Positions 54,945-63,959 of a DNA stretch of 64,000 nucleotides are shown here, one piece after another (positions within the stretch are counted from its first letter, which is position 1; every line of letters starts with the position of its first letter). Made by a program: the position numbers and the translations under genes. The stretch comes from Mesobacillus maritimus (GTDB lineage: Bacteria > Bacillota > Bacilli > Bacillales > Cytobacillaceae): contig NZ_JACWFH010000008.1 in assembly GCF_019749255.1 (NCBI RefSeq), positions 229,937 through 293,936 on the forward strand. Direction: 5' to 3'. The notes beneath the pieces are model-generated. The model was not told where the DNA came from. It searched no databases and worked only from the letters and a program-made list of their open reading frames with translations.

Positions 54945-55871
54945 ATGAGAGACTATATTAGGCGTCTTCTGATAGCAGGGTTGATTGCACTCTGTATTAG
55001 CTTACTTTTTCTTGGGGGAAAGAGTCCTAAGGCAGAAGGAGTGTCCGGTCAAACTGAGCATTGGATTTGGCCCGCGGATGGTGAGATTACAGATACCTTT
55101 GGTACAAGAAATGGAATGCACATGGGTATTGACATAGCGGCAGAGTTATATACCCCGATATATGCGGTAGATAGTGGTGTAGTTAGCAAGTCTTACTATT
55201 CCGATACATACGGTCATGTCGTTTTCATTAAGCATCAGAATGACTACGAGACGGTATACGCACACTTACATAAAAGAAATGTTAATGAAGGGGACAGCGT
55301 CCAACAAGGCACACAAATCGGTGTAATGGGAAATACAGGTGATTCCTCAGGAGTTCATTTGCATTTCGAGGTTCATCAAGATGAATGGACATACAGTAAA
55401 GAAAATGTGATTGATCCTGATCATGCATTGGGATTGACTGAAGTTGGACAGGCAGTAGTTGCACAAAGTAGGGCAAATCCGGGTGGTTCAATAGAAACTT
55501 CAAGTCAAGCACTGACAGAAGAAAATACAGAAAAATTACTATCAGCACAGGAGAATAGGGGCAACCATGAAGACTTACTAGTTACTACACATATAGTCAA
55601 GCCTGGAGAAACACTGTGGTTTATTGCCCAAAAATATCATTTGACTGTCGACACCCTTGTAGCTCTTAATAAGATTAAGGAAAACAATATAAAAGTTGGA
55701 CAAGAACTTGTTGTTAACAAAATAAATCAGGTAAAGCATTATATAGTAGCGAAAGGAGATACCCTGAGTTCGATTTCTAGGAAAACAGGAATTAGTGTAA
55801 AGGAAATTATTAATAAAAATAAACTTGACTCCAATGTCATACACCCCAAACAAGTACTGATTATTGATTAG
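54945..55871 (+). CDS. M23 endopeptidase with two C-terminal LysM domains
   Basis: This is an exported cell-wall hydrolase of 308 aa. One N-terminal helix (LLIAGLIALCISLLFLGG) serves as anchor or signal. The LytM/M23 zinc domain is complete: HMGIDIAAE (His and Asp ligands), YAHL, and GVHLHFEVH (catalytic and ligand His). A Ser/Thr/Gln linker is followed by two LysM repeats (about 213-257 and 263-307: HIVKPGETLWFIAQKY and HYIVAKGDTLSSISRKTG). The gene stands alone between rsiX and the FMN riboswitch, where B. subtilis has other genes. It differs from SpoIIQ by having all zinc ligands and the LysM pair. The role is unproven. Confidence 0.87.
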   Translation: MRDYIRRLLIAGLIALCISLLFLGGKSPKAEGVSGQTEHWIWPADGEITDTFGTRNGMHMGIDIAAELYTPIYAVDSGVVSKSYYSDTYGHVVFIKHQNDYETVYAHLHKRNVNEGDSVQQGTQIGVMGNTGDSSGVHLHFEVHQDEWTYSKENVIDPDHALGLTEVGQAVVAQSRANPGGSIETSSQALTEENTEKLLSAQENRGNHEDLLVTTHIVKPGETLWFIAQKYHLTVDTLVALNKIKENNIKVGQELVVNKINQVKHYIVAKGDTLSSISRKTGISVKEIINKNKLDSNVIHPKQVLIID

Positions 55872-55886
55872 GATTTCAATAAAACC

Positions 55887-55920
55887 GAAAGGACGAGGAT
55901 TGGTATCCTCGTCCTTTCAA
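55887..55920 (+). terminator. Hairpin after the M23/LysM gene
   Basis: A perfect 14-bp stem (55887-55900 with 55905-55918) has a TGGT loop. The T tail is poor. Confidence 0.65.
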
Positions 55921-56050
55921 ACTATAGAGATTATTTGATTAACATATTAATGTCCTATCTGTATTGTAAATTACAAATAGACACGGATATGACACTTTCC
56001 AATTTTTTGTTTTTAAAGTATAATAGAGTTGTAATAAAAAAATATGATCT

Positions 56051-56172
56051 ATCTTCGGGGCGTGGTGAAATTCCCGACCGGCGGTGATGAGTGCAAACTC
56101 TAAGCCCGCGAGCCGAAAGGCAGGATTTGGTGCGATTCCAAAGCCGACAGTAAAGTCTGGATGGGAGAAGGT
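56051..56172 (+). ncRNA. FMN riboswitch (RFN element)
   Basis: All conserved RFN blocks are present in order: TCTTCGGGGC, GTGAAATTCCCGACCGGCGG, AGCCCGCGAGCC, GGATTTGGTGCGATTCCAAA, GCCGACAGTAAAGTCTGGAT and GGGAGAAGG. The end segments close the P1 helix. It lies about 175 bp before ribU and senses FMN. Confidence 0.96.
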
Positions 56173-56186
56173 GGAGGTTCTGCAGG

Positions 56187-56220
56187 CATTCAAAAAATGC
56201 AATGTTTTTGAATGTTTATT
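56187..56220 (+). other. Hairpin in the riboswitch expression platform
   Basis: CATTCAAAAA (56187-56196) pairs with TTTTTGAATG (56205-56214). It may act in the switching or as a weak terminator. Confidence 0.5.
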
Positions 56221-56245
56221 AGGTGTACCTTCCTTTTGAATTTCT

Positions 56246-56273
56246 CCCTCAAGCCTTGGTTTGAGGGTTTTTC
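56246..56273 (+). terminator. Riboswitch-controlled terminator of ribU
   Basis: CCCTCAA (56246-56252) pairs with TTGAGGG (56261-56267), followed by TTTTTC. It is the likely FMN-stabilised attenuator before ribU. Confidence 0.75.
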
Positions 56274-56345
56274 AATTCTTAGGTGCATTTTGTTTGCTGA
56301 ACCTTTCTTCTTTGAGGTGGATCTCAAAAAGGAGAGAGGAAGAAA

Positions 56346-56924
56346 ATGAAAAAATTTAGTGTCAAAGCGTTGGTTTCAATTGGGATGTTAAGTAGTATTT
56401 CTTATGTGTTAATGTTATTAAATTTTCCGATACCGCCATTCCCAAACTTCTTAATGATTGATTTTAGCGACATACCGGCGTTAATTGCAGCGTTAATCTT
56501 TGGTCCTGCTGCGGGAGTGCTTGTTGAATTGTTTAAGAATATTTTGGATTACTTTATGACAGGAAGTGCTACTGGGGTACCCGTTGGTCATATTGCTAAT
56601 TTCGTAGCCGGTATTTTGTTTGTCTTACCTGCTTATTATATTTATACGAAATTAAAAACCAAAAAAGGGATGACTCTTGCTCTAGTAATTGCAACTGTGG
56701 TCATGAGTGTTGTCATGAGTGTCCTCAATTACTATGTAATCATGCCAGCTTATACATTGTTCTTAAATGCGCCTGCTATAGCTGCTCCTGAATTAAAAAC
56801 GATGATTGTAACAGGCATTTTGCCGTTTAATATTTTTAAAGGATTACTAATTTCATTGGTCTTTATGTTGTTGTTTTCGAAAATGTATACGTGGATTAGT
56901 AGCCAACAGTATAAAAGTGCATAA
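56346..56924 (+). CDS. ribU: Riboflavin transporter RibU (ECF S component)
   Basis: This is the substrate-binding membrane subunit of a riboflavin energy-coupling-factor transporter, called YpaA in B. subtilis. It has 192 aa and about six hydrophobic segments. Signature stretches are LVSIGMLSSISYVLMLLNFP, PNFLMIDFSDIPALIAALIF and GVLVELFKNILDYFMTGSAT. ATG at 56346 follows AAAAGGAGAGAGG. Control is by the FMN riboswitch upstream, so the gene is off when FMN is abundant. Needs the EcfT and EcfA proteins encoded elsewhere. Confidence 0.95.
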   Translation: MKKFSVKALVSIGMLSSISYVLMLLNFPIPPFPNFLMIDFSDIPALIAALIFGPAAGVLVELFKNILDYFMTGSATGVPVGHIANFVAGILFVLPAYYIYTKLKTKKGMTLALVIATVVMSVVMSVLNYYVIMPAYTLFLNAPAIAAPELKTMIVTGILPFNIFKGLLISLVFMLLFSKMYTWISSQQYKSA

Positions 56925-56926
56925 TT

Positions 56927-56962
56927 AAAAAGCAGTGGTTAATGTACCACTGCTTTTTGTAT
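56927..56962 (+). terminator. Rho-independent terminator after ribU
   Basis: AAAAAGCAGTGGT pairs perfectly with ACCACTGCTTTTT around TAATGT. Confidence 0.92.
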
Positions 56963-56966
56963 TCAG

Positions 56967-57006
56967 TAAAAAATAAAACCTCCGCCTAATAGGTAGAGGT
57001 TTTATT
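56967..57006 (-). terminator. Terminator of fer (minus strand)
   Basis: AATAAAACCTC pairs with GAGGTTTTATT. On the minus strand the 3' arm continues into a T-rich tail. Confidence 0.78.
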
Positions 57007-57067
57007 ATAACCTAACAGTTTAAAAGATTACTTTTGATAACTGTTCAGTTTTTCTTATAGCAAACTA

Positions 57068-57385
<318 letters not shown>

Positions 57386-57586
57386 TCATGTTTATTGTAA
57401 AACTGTATCACCAACTTTTCAATATAAAAAAGACTGAGAATAATTTTCTATGGTAAATTCTCCATAATCCTCCATAATCCTATAAGAAGTTTTCGTCATT
57501 AATTGTCGATTCATGATAAAATGAGGGTAGGAACATAGTATTTGTTGAAATAATAAAAATTAGACACATCAGGTTTGGGTGATCCA

Positions 57587-58654
57587 ATGGCAATTTCTTA
57601 TAGGGATGCAGTTTTTCTTTATTGTTTGAAACAAATTAAAGATGAGCGATCTATTTACTCACTTTTTCACTTGTTCCAAGGGAAAAAGTCGTCACAGACA
57701 ATTCAGGATGCACATTTATATAAACTTACACCTTTTTTTCGAGCCCTGCCTTTGATAACAAGAATTGAGCTGGAAACCATAGTAAAGGAATTTGTAAGCA
57801 GGGGATTCCTCGAACAAGTGGCGAGCGAAAATTTTGTGCTAACAATAGAAGGAGAAACGGAGCTCAACGTATTTCAAAAATGTGTGACTATCCCACCTAA
57901 GTTCCTTGAGGGATGGAAGTACCATCACCTTACAACATTATTTTGGGAACGGTTATCCCTTTTAGTCCAAGTTTCTTCAAATTTAATTAATAAAAACAAA
58001 GGCTTCATACCAATTCAAAACAAACAAGAAACCCAAGAGTGGTTTAAAAAATTTTTGAAAATGCAAAACGCAAATAGATATGAATTAGCTGAGCAGCTAT
58101 ATATTGAACTTACGGAGTGTTTGCATCAGGAGAAGAGCATTGAGCCTGCTGTGCTCGTTCTCAGGTTAACCGGACATAATAAAATTGGATTAACATCCGA
58201 ACAAGCAGCTGAGAGGCTTGATATGACTACAACTCATTATCATTTAGAATTCCTGAATATATTGCACTATATGATCAAAACCGTGTCTACAATGAGAAAT
58301 GATTTTCCTCTCTTAAGTAGTCTAGTGCAAGACGTTCAAAAGGAAGTTCCGTTAACTTTATCAACGGAAAAAACCTTTCAGCTTCTTGATAAGGGATATG
58401 TACCTAATGAAATAGCGGCGATGAGGAATCTTAAAATGAGTACGATTGAGGACCATATAGTGGAAATCGCACTTCATGTAAAGGAATTTGAATTAAATAG
58501 GTACGTCCACCCTGATATAGAAAAGCGAATAATGGAAGTAGCTAGTAAAACTTCAGCAAAAAAGCTAAAACAAATTCGCGATCAGGTGGATGGAGCAAAT
58601 TATTTTGAAATTAGGCTTGTATTAGCTAGAAATGGTGGTCAAAAGTGGAATTAG
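57587..58654 (+). CDS. ypbB: Helix-turn-helix protein YpbB
   Basis: This 355-aa protein is always found just before recS in Bacilli. A C-terminal helix-turn-helix (FQLLDKGYVPNEIAAMRNLK then MSTIEDHIVEIA) resembles the HTH_40 domain often attached to RecQ. The rest is helical. It may therefore supply in trans the DNA-binding module that RecS lacks, which is an inference. ATG at 57587 has GGGTGAT upstream. A TTG at 57575 is in frame and less likely. It overlaps recS by 10 bp. Confidence 0.87.
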   Translation: MAISYRDAVFLYCLKQIKDERSIYSLFHLFQGKKSSQTIQDAHLYKLTPFFRALPLITRIELETIVKEFVSRGFLEQVASENFVLTIEGETELNVFQKCVTIPPKFLEGWKYHHLTTLFWERLSLLVQVSSNLINKNKGFIPIQNKQETQEWFKKFLKMQNANRYELAEQLYIELTECLHQEKSIEPAVLVLRLTGHNKIGLTSEQAAERLDMTTTHYHLEFLNILHYMIKTVSTMRNDFPLLSSLVQDVQKEVPLTLSTEKTFQLLDKGYVPNEIAAMRNLKMSTIEDHIVEIALHVKEFELNRYVHPDIEKRIMEVASKTSAKKLKQIRDQVDGANYFEIRLVLARNGGQKWN

Positions 58655-60126
58655 AACAGGCTTTATTCCATTATTTTCAATTTAACACTTTTCGTAAAGG
58701 TCAGCGCGAAGTGATTGATTCTATTCTCAGTGGTCAGGATACGATTGCGATGTTACCTACGGGTACTGGGAAGTCACTTTGTTATCAATTACCTGGTTAT
58801 CTGTTAAAAGGTAAAGTGATTATTATTTCTCCACTTCTTTCATTGATGCAAGATCAAGTGGAGCAGATGAAGGCATTAGGTGAAAAACGTGCCGTAGCCA
58901 TTAATTCCTTTTTATTACCTTTTGAAAAAAAACAAATTCTACAACAACTTGATCGCTACAAATTTATATTTGTTTCCCCAGAAATGCTTGGAACAGAACT
59001 TATTGTGAGCAAATTGAAGGAGTTAGACATTGCTCTACTAGTTATAGATGAGGCACATTGTATTTCGCAGTGGGGTTATGATTTTAGACCTGATTATTTA
59101 AAGATTGGTCAAGTAAGGAAGGCTTTAAATAGACCATTGACAATTGCTTTAACTGCTACGGCTACTGAAGAAGTTAGACATGATATAGCAAAGTACCTTC
59201 AGCTTGAAAAATGGAAGGAATTTGTTTTTTCGGTTGACCGGCCAGAAATTTCAATTGGAATGGAAATCGTTGGACATCAGGAAAAACAAAAAAGGATTGT
59301 TGAATTAGTAGAAAGTCTCGAAGGTCCAGGGATCATTTATTTTTCTAGTAAAAAAATTGCAGAACAAATGGCCTCAAAGCTACGTGACCGTGGCCAACAA
59401 GTGATGGCATACCACGGTGGGCTTGACCAAGAAGCAAGGGTATTAATTCAACAACAGTTCATTCATGGTCAACTCAACATTGTCTGTGCAACGAGTGCAT
59501 TTGGAATGGGCATTAACAAGGAAAATGTCCGGTATATCATTCATTATCATATGCCACTACAATTAGAATCCTACCTACAAGAAATTGGCAGAGCGGGGAG
59601 AGATGGTAAAAATAGTTTAGCCATTCTTCTTTATACACCTGGTGATGAGCAGTTAAGCATTCAACTGGCAGAAGGGGAAATCCCTGATAGAGAACAAATC
59701 AACATGCTCTTTCATGTGATTGAGCAACAGCAGCTTAGTTTAACGAAAATAACCGAAAATGAGGAATTGTTCATTCGATCTTGTGGCTTTAGTGAGACTC
59801 AATGGAGAATAGTGGCAAACTACATCGCTAGTCGCGAAAGCATGAAACCTTCGGAGGTTAAGGAAAAGTTTTACCACTATATAACTGAAAGACTGAGGAT
59901 TAAAAAAGAAAAGATTGCTATGGTTCTAGAATATCTTCAATATCGAGGCTGTAAGCGAACGTTTATCCTGAATTATTTTAAAGAAAAAGCCGCATCAGTT
60001 AAGGTGAATTGTTGCAGTTCTTGTGGATTAGATTTGAATGATTTTCAGAAAAATACCAACTTAACTCACGCTAATACCCAAAACTATAACTGGGAGCAAG
60101 AATTGGCCAGCATGCTATTAAAATAA
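58645..60126 (+). CDS. recS: RecQ-type ATP-dependent DNA helicase RecS
   Basis: This is a short RecQ helicase of 493 aa. Motif I is LPTGTGKSLCYQLPG (residues 37-51), motif II is VIDEAHCISQWGYDFRPDY, motif III is ALTATATEEV, and motifs V-VI are ATSAFGMGINKENVRYIIHY and QEIGRAGRDG. A Cys-rich zinc element (CKRTFIL...CCSSCG) follows, with no HRDC domain. GTG at 58645 lies inside the ypbB end. It acts in fork repair with RecQ. The upstream HTH protein may assist it. Confidence 0.95.
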   Translation: MELEQALFHYFQFNTFRKGQREVIDSILSGQDTIAMLPTGTGKSLCYQLPGYLLKGKVIIISPLLSLMQDQVEQMKALGEKRAVAINSFLLPFEKKQILQQLDRYKFIFVSPEMLGTELIVSKLKELDIALLVIDEAHCISQWGYDFRPDYLKIGQVRKALNRPLTIALTATATEEVRHDIAKYLQLEKWKEFVFSVDRPEISIGMEIVGHQEKQKRIVELVESLEGPGIIYFSSKKIAEQMASKLRDRGQQVMAYHGGLDQEARVLIQQQFIHGQLNIVCATSAFGMGINKENVRYIIHYHMPLQLESYLQEIGRAGRDGKNSLAILLYTPGDEQLSIQLAEGEIPDREQINMLFHVIEQQQLSLTKITENEELFIRSCGFSETQWRIVANYIASRESMKPSEVKEKFYHYITERLRIKKEKIAMVLEYLQYRGCKRTFILNYFKEKAASVKVNCCSSCGLDLNDFQKNTNLTHANTQNYNWEQELASMLLK

Positions 60127-60294
60127 GATGTTTTGCCCACGATTGTGGGTACAATTGCGACTTTAAAGAAGACTTTTTTATGAAAAAAACAAATTTGAAC
60201 ACTCTCTTCTCATAATTGTTTTCTGACAATCCGTTTTCATTTGGAAAGTATCTGATTTTGAGAAATGAGCATTAAAATAAGTAGGCGATTATCG

Positions 60295-60891
60295 ATGAAA
60301 AAAGATCAATATAGAGAACTTATAAATAGTTTATCGGATAAAGAGTTGTCCTTCCATCTTTTTTTAACGCAAATATTGCTGTTAGCAGTAGCATTTATTT
60401 TAGGAATCTTTTTATTTGATGGCTTCGAGGAGTTTCTTGAACTTTTCAGATGGAATGATCCCTTAACTTGGCAAGTAGGTGCCACGGCTGGTGTAGCTGT
60501 GGTAATAGCCGACTTGACGCTGATGAAATTACTCCCACCATCGCTATATGATGATGGTGGATTGAATCAAAGAACCTTTCGTCATAAAAACGTGTATCAA
60601 ATTGCTGTTATTACAGCTTTGGTTGCATTTAGTGAAGAAATTTTATTTCGGGGGATTATACAAACACACACTGGTTTAATTGTTTCGAGTGTAATCTTTG
60701 CCCTTGTCCATTATCGTTACTTATTTAATTGGTTCCTATTTATAAATATTATCTTTTTAAGTTTTGTGATTGGATATATATACATGAAGACTGGGAATTT
60801 AGCTGTAACCATTACCATGCATTTTATCATTGATTTTCTCCTGGGTCTTTCTATAAGTGTGAGAAATAAGCAGGAACAGGAAGGGATATAA
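60295..60891 (+). CDS. ypbD: CPBP-family intramembrane metalloprotease (YpbD)
   Basis: This is a multi-spanning membrane protein of 198 aa of the Abi/CPBP family, related to Rce1-type prenyl proteases. The motifs are VAFSEEILFRGIIQ (Glu-Glu and Arg), FALVHYRYLFNWF (His) and TMHFIIDFLLG (last His). Activity is not established in most bacterial members. ATG at 60295 gives the usual MKKDQYRELI start. ATG at 60265 is an alternative. The stop abuts the ypbE start (TAAATG), so the two are coupled. Confidence 0.86.
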   Translation: MKKDQYRELINSLSDKELSFHLFLTQILLLAVAFILGIFLFDGFEEFLELFRWNDPLTWQVGATAGVAVVIADLTLMKLLPPSLYDDGGLNQRTFRHKNVYQIAVITALVAFSEEILFRGIIQTHTGLIVSSVIFALVHYRYLFNWFLFINIIFLSFVIGYIYMKTGNLAVTITMHFIIDFLLGLSISVRNKQEQEGI

Positions 60892-61641
60892 ATGAATAAG
60901 GAAGCGCCTTACCGTGATCAAGCAGAACGTACACGAAAAAAAATAGTCAGGACTAAAGGGAACAATACTAGTCCTGAAATGGAGGAACTACCACCGAGAA
61001 GTAAACTACATAGACAAAAGAAAAATAAAAATAAGTGGAAGCTAAAATATCCTGTTATTAGGCTCCTCGCTGTATTTTTTATTTTATTGCCCATTTCCAT
61101 TTTTAGCGCTTATAGTTATCTAAATAACAAAGGTGGGGACGGAGAGAATGGGTCAATGAAAACGGGAGGCTACGAGAAAATTAATATAGAAAAAAACAAC
61201 AGTACCACAGAAACCTCACTACCTGTTCGTTTTGAGGAGAAGGATATAGAGGCAGAGGGGAAAGCGCCTGTTGAGCCAGCGCCATTGGCCGAGGATTCGG
61301 TCCCTTCACCAGCTGATAATAAAAATCCTCCTGCTCTAACACCCAAAACACAGGTCGCCACCAAAGTCACACCTGTAGAGCCTGAAGAATCTCAAGAATC
61401 CCAAGAATCTCAAGATTTAGTACCTAACCAAGGTCAAGAGATTAGTGAACCAAATTCAGAGGAAGCAACGACAGATGAAAAGATTGTCTACCATACAGTC
61501 AAGGAAGGGGATAATCTCTTTCGAATTTCGCTTGCTTACTACAACTCACAACACGGGATGGAACGAATTCGGCAAGCTAATAATCTTCAAGGGGATGAGG
61601 TCCAATTAGGGCAAGTATTGAAAATCCCGCTAGAGAATTAA
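60892..61641 (+). CDS. ypbE: LysM-domain membrane protein YpbE
   Basis: This is a 249-aa protein with a basic cytosolic start, one membrane helix (about 55-75, VIRLLAVFFILLPISIFSAY), a long low-complexity Pro/Glu/Ser linker with ESQESQESQ repeats, and one C-terminal LysM (YHTVKEGDNLFRISLAYYNS). The LysM should bind peptidoglycan outside the membrane. The function is unknown. It follows ypbD without a gap and is followed by a terminator. Confidence 0.88.
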   Translation: MNKEAPYRDQAERTRKKIVRTKGNNTSPEMEELPPRSKLHRQKKNKNKWKLKYPVIRLLAVFFILLPISIFSAYSYLNNKGGDGENGSMKTGGYEKINIEKNNSTTETSLPVRFEEKDIEAEGKAPVEPAPLAEDSVPSPADNKNPPALTPKTQVATKVTPVEPEESQESQESQDLVPNQGQEISEPNSEEATTDEKIVYHTVKEGDNLFRISLAYYNSQHGMERIRQANNLQGDEVQLGQVLKIPLEN

Positions 61642-61675
61642 AAATAAGCTGGTTTCTCCAGCTTATTTTATTTGG
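61641..61675 (+). terminator. Rho-independent terminator after ypbE
   Basis: AAAATAAGCTGG pairs with CCAGCTTATTTT around TTTCT, followed by ATTT. Confidence 0.9.
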
Positions 61676-61729
61676 ATATCACATAATTAGTAGGACAAGG
61701 TCATATATTCCTTACGAGGAGGGGTGAGT

Positions 61730-62188
61730 ATGGAGAATTCAATCATACACCTTGATGACCGTACAGATCAGGCTACAAAACAAATGCTGAATAATGTAGT
61801 AAAAAGGAAGCGGAAGTATGATGATTTTAAGAGAAAACACTTGATTGTCATGATTCTAACTATGTGTATGACTTTCCTATTCTTCCTTTATCTTTATCAA
61901 ACGACTATAAAACCCTATTCCTATTCATTTTATGAAATTTTTTCTGCATTTTTCAGTCATTCGGGTAATTTATATTTGTTTGTTTTAACTGGGGGTCTTT
62001 TTGGGTTAATGAACCTTCTGAGAGATAAACGAGATAAAGCGGAAAAAGAATTTCATGCCCTGAGATGTGAAATTATCGATAAGAGTAAGGATTTATGGAA
62101 AAAAGAACATGAATGGAAAAGTCGTCATATTGTCTTTGAAATGATGAAAGAAAAATTTGATATTAACTTATATCATGAGAATAAGTAA
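61730..62188 (+). CDS. ypbF: YpbF-like membrane protein (DUF2663)
   Basis: This is a 152-aa protein with two membrane helices (about 42-60, IVMILTMCMTFLFFLYLY; and about 80-97, LYLFVLTGGLFGLMNLL) between charged ends. The C-terminal part is a charged helix (RDKRDKAEKEFHALRCEI). It matches YpbF by size, position and pattern. The function is unknown. ATG at 61730 is preceded by GAGGAGGGGTGAG. A GTG-type start at 61724 lies inside this site. Confidence 0.85.
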   Translation: MENSIIHLDDRTDQATKQMLNNVVKRKRKYDDFKRKHLIVMILTMCMTFLFFLYLYQTTIKPYSYSFYEIFSAFFSHSGNLYLFVLTGGLFGLMNLLRDKRDKAEKEFHALRCEIIDKSKDLWKKEHEWKSRHIVFEMMKEKFDINLYHENK

Positions 62189-62273
62189 GGTGTGCTAAAA
62201 CATTACTATTTCTTTATCAAACAGTTTCTGGAAATTATTTCTGATTCATGCTAGTCTAGTACTAGTTTTAGTT

Positions 62274-62306
62274 CCTCTTATACTTTGTATGAGAGGTTTT
62301 TATTTA
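62274..62306 (+). terminator. Rho-independent terminator after ypbF
   Basis: CCTCTTATAC pairs with GTATGAGAGG (one G-U) around TTT. TTTTTATTTAATT follows. Confidence 0.85.
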
Positions 62307-62325
62307 ATTAAGAAAGGGTAAAGAC

Positions 62326-63135
62326 ATGGAATACCTTTTAGGCATGATGCTAGTTGTAATCATTATTTTTGCTTGTATCCTCATTTATTATATGTTCAAA
62401 GAAGCTCATGCGGATAGAACGCTCACTCATAATTTGAATTTTCAAGAATTACCTATCGATTTTGGAGAATTATCTATCTTTTTTATATCTGACATTCACA
62501 AAAGAAGGGTTTCGGACACCATTATAGAAAATGCTAAGGGAAAGGCAGACTTTGTGATTATTGGGGGAGACTTGGCGGAAAAAGGGGTTCGATTAAATCA
62601 GATCAAAGAGAATTTAGAGCTACTAAATCAGATTGGTCCCATTTATTTTGTTTGGGGAAATAATGACTACGAGATCAATACAGTTGAACTAAGGGCTTTA
62701 ATGAATAGGTTAGGAGTAACAATCTTAGAAAATACTGCTGTATCTTTGAAGGGGTATAAGCAGTCACAGGTTGCACTCCTTGGAGTAGATGATCTTACCG
62801 TGGGTCAATGTGACCTTGAAGGCGCAGTTAGCTCTTCAGTTGAATCATCATTCAGAGTATTAGTAAGTCATAATCCAGAAGTTATCGATATGGTTACAGC
62901 TGAACATCAGATTCAGCTAATTCTCAGTGGTCATACCCATGGAGGTCAAATAAGAATTTTTGGTTTCGGGCCGTATGAAAAAGGGGGAATCAAAAAAGTG
63001 GGGAATACCCTTTTATTTGTCAGTAATGGGTATGGGACGACTACTCTCCCATTAAGGTTAGGAGCTAAAGCAGAAACGCACTTAATAACAATCAACCCTT
63101 CGCGCTCCCGAGTTAATGATAAAATTGGAAAATAA
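62326..63135 (+). CDS. ypbG: Metallophosphoesterase YpbG
   Basis: This is a membrane-anchored calcineurin-like phosphoesterase of 269 aa. One N-terminal helix (LLGMMLVVIIIFACILIYYM) is followed by the metal motifs FFISDIHKRR (Asp-x-His), IIGGDLAEKG, FVWGNNDYE (Asn-Asp, where other members have Asn-His), SHNPE and LSGHTHGGQIR. The substrate is unknown; lipid or lipid-headgroup targets are known for YkoQ/YaeI-type relatives. ATG at 62326 follows AAAGGG. Confidence 0.9.
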   Translation: MEYLLGMMLVVIIIFACILIYYMFKEAHADRTLTHNLNFQELPIDFGELSIFFISDIHKRRVSDTIIENAKGKADFVIIGGDLAEKGVRLNQIKENLELLNQIGPIYFVWGNNDYEINTVELRALMNRLGVTILENTAVSLKGYKQSQVALLGVDDLTVGQCDLEGAVSSSVESSFRVLVSHNPEVIDMVTAEHQIQLILSGHTHGGQIRIFGFGPYEKGGIKKVGNTLLFVSNGYGTTTLPLRLGAKAETHLITINPSRSRVNDKIGK

Positions 63136-63229
63136 CAGAATCGCTGGTTCGTAGAAGAAAAAACTCACCTTCCGGAAATTATCTCATACACTGTAAACAA
63201 GAGCTTCGTTAACGGCAGGGGGCACGAAT

Positions 63230-63817
63230 ATGCGCTTAGAGAGGTTAACATATAACAAAATAAAAATATTTTTAACGACTGATGACCTTTCGGATCGAGG
63301 GTTATCCAAGGAAGATATTTGGAAAGACTCGATGAAGTGGAATCAGTTATTTCATGATATGCTTGAGGAAGCAAGTGACGTATTTGGTCTTGAGATACTT
63401 GGGACAGTCGCGGTAGAAGTATTTTCATTGCAGGCCCAGGGCATGGTTATGATTGTGACCGTTGAAGAACAGGAGCAGGATGAGTTACCCTTTGATGATG
63501 ACGATGATGGGTTCATTGAGATGCAGGTTACAATGGAAGGCCGTGAAATTATTCTTTTTGAATTTGCCAACATTGAAGATGTTATCCAATTGTCCAAACG
63601 ATTATATGATGCTGGAATTGGTGGAGGAAGCTTATACTTTTTAAACGATACTTATTACCTATCAATGAATGGGTTACAGCCTGACCCTGATAAAACGGTT
63701 TCTTTGCTAGCGGAATATGGTAATCCATCGATTTTTAGCATCCACCGTTTAATCGAATATGGTAGGGAAATCATTGATGAAAATGCAGTTGACACAATGG
63801 TTTATTACTTCTTTTAG
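63230..63817 (+). CDS. mecB: Adaptor protein MecB (MecA paralogue, YpbH)
   Basis: This is a ClpC adaptor of the MecA family, 195 aa. The N-terminal MRLERLTYNKIKIFLTTDDL contacts the target. An acidic linker follows (EEQEQDELPFDDDDDGFIEM). The C-terminal ClpC-binding domain reads IILFEFANIEDVIQLSKRLY then GGGSLYFLNDTYYLSM. It is the shorter YpbH type and not the MecA type. ATG at 63230 has CAGGGGG upstream. B. subtilis ypbH lies in the same place. Confidence 0.92.
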   Translation: MRLERLTYNKIKIFLTTDDLSDRGLSKEDIWKDSMKWNQLFHDMLEEASDVFGLEILGTVAVEVFSLQAQGMVMIVTVEEQEQDELPFDDDDDGFIEMQVTMEGREIILFEFANIEDVIQLSKRLYDAGIGGGSLYFLNDTYYLSMNGLQPDPDKTVSLLAEYGNPSIFSIHRLIEYGREIIDENAVDTMVYYFF

Positions 63818-63819
63818 AG

Positions 63820-63854
63820 CAGCAGTCATGATCGACTGCTGTTTCGTTTTAAAG
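63820..63854 (+). terminator. Rho-independent terminator after mecB
   Basis: CAGCAGTC pairs with GACTGCTG around ATGATC. TTTCGTTTT follows. Confidence 0.82.
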
Positions 63855-63959
63855 ATTATTAAGAACCGTTTATTATCCTTGCATTAACTATCTAAAAGTG
63901 TAATACTATTGTCTGAAAGCGTCTATAACTGCAATTGCAATTTTAGGAGGATTTCAAGA

